Source: Macrococcoides canis
GTDB taxonomy: Bacteria; Bacillota; Bacilli; Staphylococcales; Staphylococcaceae
Direction of reading: 5' to 3'
Length of the DNA: 64,000 bases
Assembly (NCBI RefSeq): GCF_002119805.1
Contig: NZ_CP021059.1
Coordinates: 1,488,001-1,552,000 of the forward strand
Every line of letters starts with the position of its first letter. The stretch's first letter is position 1. The position numbers and the translations under genes were made by a program. The notes under the pieces are model-generated. The model worked only from the letters and a program-made list of their open reading frames with translations, searched no databases and had not been told where the DNA came from. This document shows positions 62,103-64,000 of this stretch, one piece after another.

Positions 62103-63467
62103 ATGTACACAGCGTTATATCTACGTGTGAGCACGATGGAACAGGCAGATAATAACTTCTCGCTTGCTGCGCAAGAGAGTAAACTACGTGCTTACGCAGA
62201 AGCAAAGTCATTAGATAATATTAAAGTGTTCGTTGATCCAGGTTATTCAGGTAGCAATATGAACAGACCTGCGCTCACTCAACTATTGGAATTAGTTAAA
62301 CGTAATCAAGTATCAAACATCTTAGTCTATAAACTCGATAGACTATCACGTTCTCAAAAGGATACACTTAACATCATTGAAGATTATCTACTACCACACG
62401 ATGCGAATTTAATCAGCTTATCAGAATCATTCGATACATCTACGTCATTTGGTCGTGCGATGATTGGTATATTATCTGTATTCGCTCAATTAGAACGTGA
62501 GAACTTTAAAGAACGCTCTCGCATGGGAATGTTACAACGTGCGAAAGAAGGCAAAATCAGTGGATATGGTGGCAAAATATTCGGGTATGATTATATCAAT
62601 GGCGAGTTGATTATTAACGATTATGAAGCGATGATTGTTAAGAAGATTTATAACTATTATATTAAAGGGTTAGGTGTAACGAAAATATTCATGCAGCTGC
62701 AGAAAGAACACCCTGGTATCATTAAGTCATCACATCATATATGGCAGATATTAAGACGCAGGACGTATACTGGCGATTTTGATTATATGGATGAATCGTA
62801 TGAGGGTATTCATGAAGCGATTATCGATAAGTCTATCTATGATCAGGTACAAGTATTAAGGAATAGTCGTAATAGTAAACAGAAGTCTGATGCTGTCTAC
62901 ATGCTTACAGGATTAACATACTGCAAATGTTGTGGATATAAAATGCAGGGTACAGTATCAGCATCGACTTATAAAGATAAACATTATAAACGAAGATATT
63001 ATAGATGTAATACGAATAAACGTAATAAAGTGAATAACAACCCTTTCAGATGTGCAACAAAATCTATTAAAAAAGATGAATTAGAACATGTTGTTATATC
63101 GCAAATTAAGGCGCTAGACATTGATTTAAAGATAGATGACATACAAACTAACACAATTGATACTAAAGCCATTGATAAGCGTTTAAATGAGTTAGAAAAA
63201 CAGTCAGAAAAGTTACTGAATTTATATATTGAAGATAGTATCAGCAAGTCGATACTTGACAAGAAGATAGAAGAAATTAATATAGAAATAGAAGCGTTAC
63301 AGAATGTTGAAACAGAAGATAATCAAACAAAATTACAAGCATTAGAAATCGCAAAAGAATTTAACTTTGATAAAGCTACAGATTACGAAGTACAGAACCT
63401 TATACATCTGCTTGTTAAACGTATAGATGTTGATAATTCAAGCGTGGACATCCAATTCATTTTTTAG
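62103..63467 (+). CDS. int: Large serine recombinase, phage integrase
   Basis: 454 residues. The catalytic serine is S10 (YLRVSTMEQ), with resolvase motifs YKLDRLSRSQKDTLNII and SVFAQLERENFKERSRMG. The recombinase domain (GKIFGYDYINGE, RRTYTGDFDYM) is followed by a zinc ribbon (YCKCCGYKM, YRCNTNK, CATKSI) and a coiled coil (about 365-405). It inserted the prophage into the transporter gene and acts on the 8-bp core. Excision would need a recombination directionality factor, which I cannot identify. AGGAGGTCACACTT precedes ATG. Confidence 0.95.
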   Translation: MYTALYLRVSTMEQADNNFSLAAQESKLRAYAEAKSLDNIKVFVDPGYSGSNMNRPALTQLLELVKRNQVSNILVYKLDRLSRSQKDTLNIIEDYLLPHDANLISLSESFDTSTSFGRAMIGILSVFAQLERENFKERSRMGMLQRAKEGKISGYGGKIFGYDYINGELIINDYEAMIVKKIYNYYIKGLGVTKIFMQLQKEHPGIIKSSHHIWQILRRRTYTGDFDYMDESYEGIHEAIIDKSIYDQVQVLRNSRNSKQKSDAVYMLTGLTYCKCCGYKMQGTVSASTYKDKHYKRRYYRCNTNKRNKVNNNPFRCATKSIKKDELEHVVISQIKALDIDLKIDDIQTNTIDTKAIDKRLNELEKQSEKLLNLYIEDSISKSILDKKIEEINIEIEALQNVETEDNQTKLQALEIAKEFNFDKATDYEVQNLIHLLVKRIDVDNSSVDIQFIF

Positions 63468-63489
63468 AGGTTATTTTATTAGCGCGAAC

Positions 63490-63497
63490 GGATTGAT
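63490..63497. other. attR core, GGATTGAT
   Basis: Same eight bases as at attL; it is 23 bases after the integrase stop. In the transporter coding direction the right flank ends ATGATCAATCC, encoding M-I-N-P. The segment fits the left fragment exactly in frame, so removal of the element restores the gene. Confidence 0.85.
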
Positions 63498-64000
63498 CAT
63501 ACCACCAAGGAATCCAATACCTGCACCAAGAGCTATCATCGCAGCTCCGACCATCGCATCATAACCGAGTGCTGTCGCTAGAGCGATACCAATAGGTACA
63601 AATATAATCGTTTCTTCACTAAGACCAATCGAAAATCCAAGAATACTGAATATGATCATCGTAATTGGAATCAGCCATCTACCATGGCGACCGACGCGTT
63701 CCATAAGCGCATTGACTCCTGTCGTAATAGCATCAGTACGGTGAATTATCCCAAATGCTCCGCCGACAATAAAGATATAGAAGATAATCTCCGCACCTTC
63801 GATTAAGCCGTTCGGTATCGCTCTAAAAATCTCCACAGGTGCGACAGGTGCTTGCGATACATGGTGATAAGAACCATTGATGACCTCTGTCCGGTCTTCT
63901 ACTTTGTGACGTTCAAACTCTCCAGCGGGTATAATATATGTCATGAATGCTGCGAGACAGACAATTATTAGTAACAATAGATATGTATGTGGCATCTTTA
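63490..64000 (-). pseudogene. YfcC-family transporter, N-terminal half (interrupted; runs off the window)
   Basis: About 170 residues of a multi-pass membrane protein: MPHTYLLLLIIVCLAAFMTYIIPAGEF, GAEIIFYIFIVGGAFGIIH, LSEETIIFVPIGIALATALGYD and ALGAGIGFLGGMINP. The last residues before the core match the YfcC pattern GGMINPFTVGIAQ when joined with the left fragment. After the core, the frame reads three or four phage-encoded residues (A-L-I-K) and stops at 63471. The true start probably lies past the window end: the frame is open to 64000 and the family normally has a few residues before MPHTY. Confidence 0.88.

Larger units (their letters stand above)
26507..63497. mobile_element. Complete siphophage-type prophage, about 37 kb
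   Basis: Bounded by an 8-bp direct repeat (GGATTGAT) inside a split YfcC-family gene. It contains modules in the usual order: serine integrase, Ltp-like lipoprotein, CI-like repressor, Cro-like protein and antirepressor, early genes, replication genes and origin, late regulator, terminase, portal, capsid, connectors, tail, Dit, fibre, tail hub, holin and endolysin. All essential modules look intact, so it may be inducible; that is inference. Late and early genes read leftward, lysogeny genes rightward. It also carries a Wzy-like membrane protein gene in the tail region. Confidence 0.95.

Overview
The window looks like a chromosome segment of a low-GC Bacillota, family Staphylococcaceae (a Macrococcus or a member of the Staphylococcus sciuri/Mammaliicoccus group would fit). 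The evidence is the block rel-apt-recJ, secDF-yajC-tgt-queA-ruvB-ruvA, obg-rpmA-prp-rplU-mreD-mreC and radC-comC, an L27 with the cleavable staphylococcal-type N-terminus beside its protease Prp, and strong AGGAGG-type ribosome sites. The assignment to a genus is inference. No rRNA, tRNA, insertion sequence or CRISPR array was found.
Host part, about 1-26,500: almost everything is on the minus strand. It covers stringent response and purine salvage (rel, apt), DNA repair (recJ, ruvAB, radC), an amidohydrolase/epimerase pair, the Sec translocon motor (secDF, yajC), queuosine tRNA modification (tgt, queA), ribosome biogenesis (obg, rplU, prp, rpmA), cell-shape genes (mreCD), a lipoprotein-type GH3 glycosidase, a heterodimeric ABC exporter preceded by a leader peptide and attenuator, and a prepilin peptidase. 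A Spo0B-like protein survives between rpmA and obg.
Prophage, 26,507-63,497 (about 37 kb): a large serine recombinase has inserted a siphophage-type prophage into a YfcC-family transporter gene. The two halves of that gene flank the element and share an 8-bp core. The lysogeny genes (repressor, Ltp-like lipoprotein, integrase) read rightward at the right end. All other phage genes read leftward: Cro-like protein, antirepressor, many small early genes, a VRR-NUC nuclease and SNF2-like helicase, a RecA-like ATPase, a DUF669 protein, an AEP primase and an SF3 helicase. Next come an iteron-rich probable origin, more small genes, a RinA/ArpU-type late activator, terminase, portal, capsid, connector, tail, Dit, fibre, tail hub, holin and endolysin.
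The most unusual part of the prophage is 28.6-33.7 kb. A predicted Wzy/O-antigen-ligase-like membrane protein lies between a beta-helix tail-fibre gene and the tail hub gene and is closed by its own terminator. With the Ltp-like lipoprotein, it suggests that the lysogen may change its surface polysaccharide and also block DNA entry of related phages. Other points of note are the 9-copy iteron array, the attenuator of the ABC exporter, the symmetric operators of the genetic switch (one inside the 3' end of the cro-like gene), and many short membrane-protein genes that overlap the stop codon of the gene before them.
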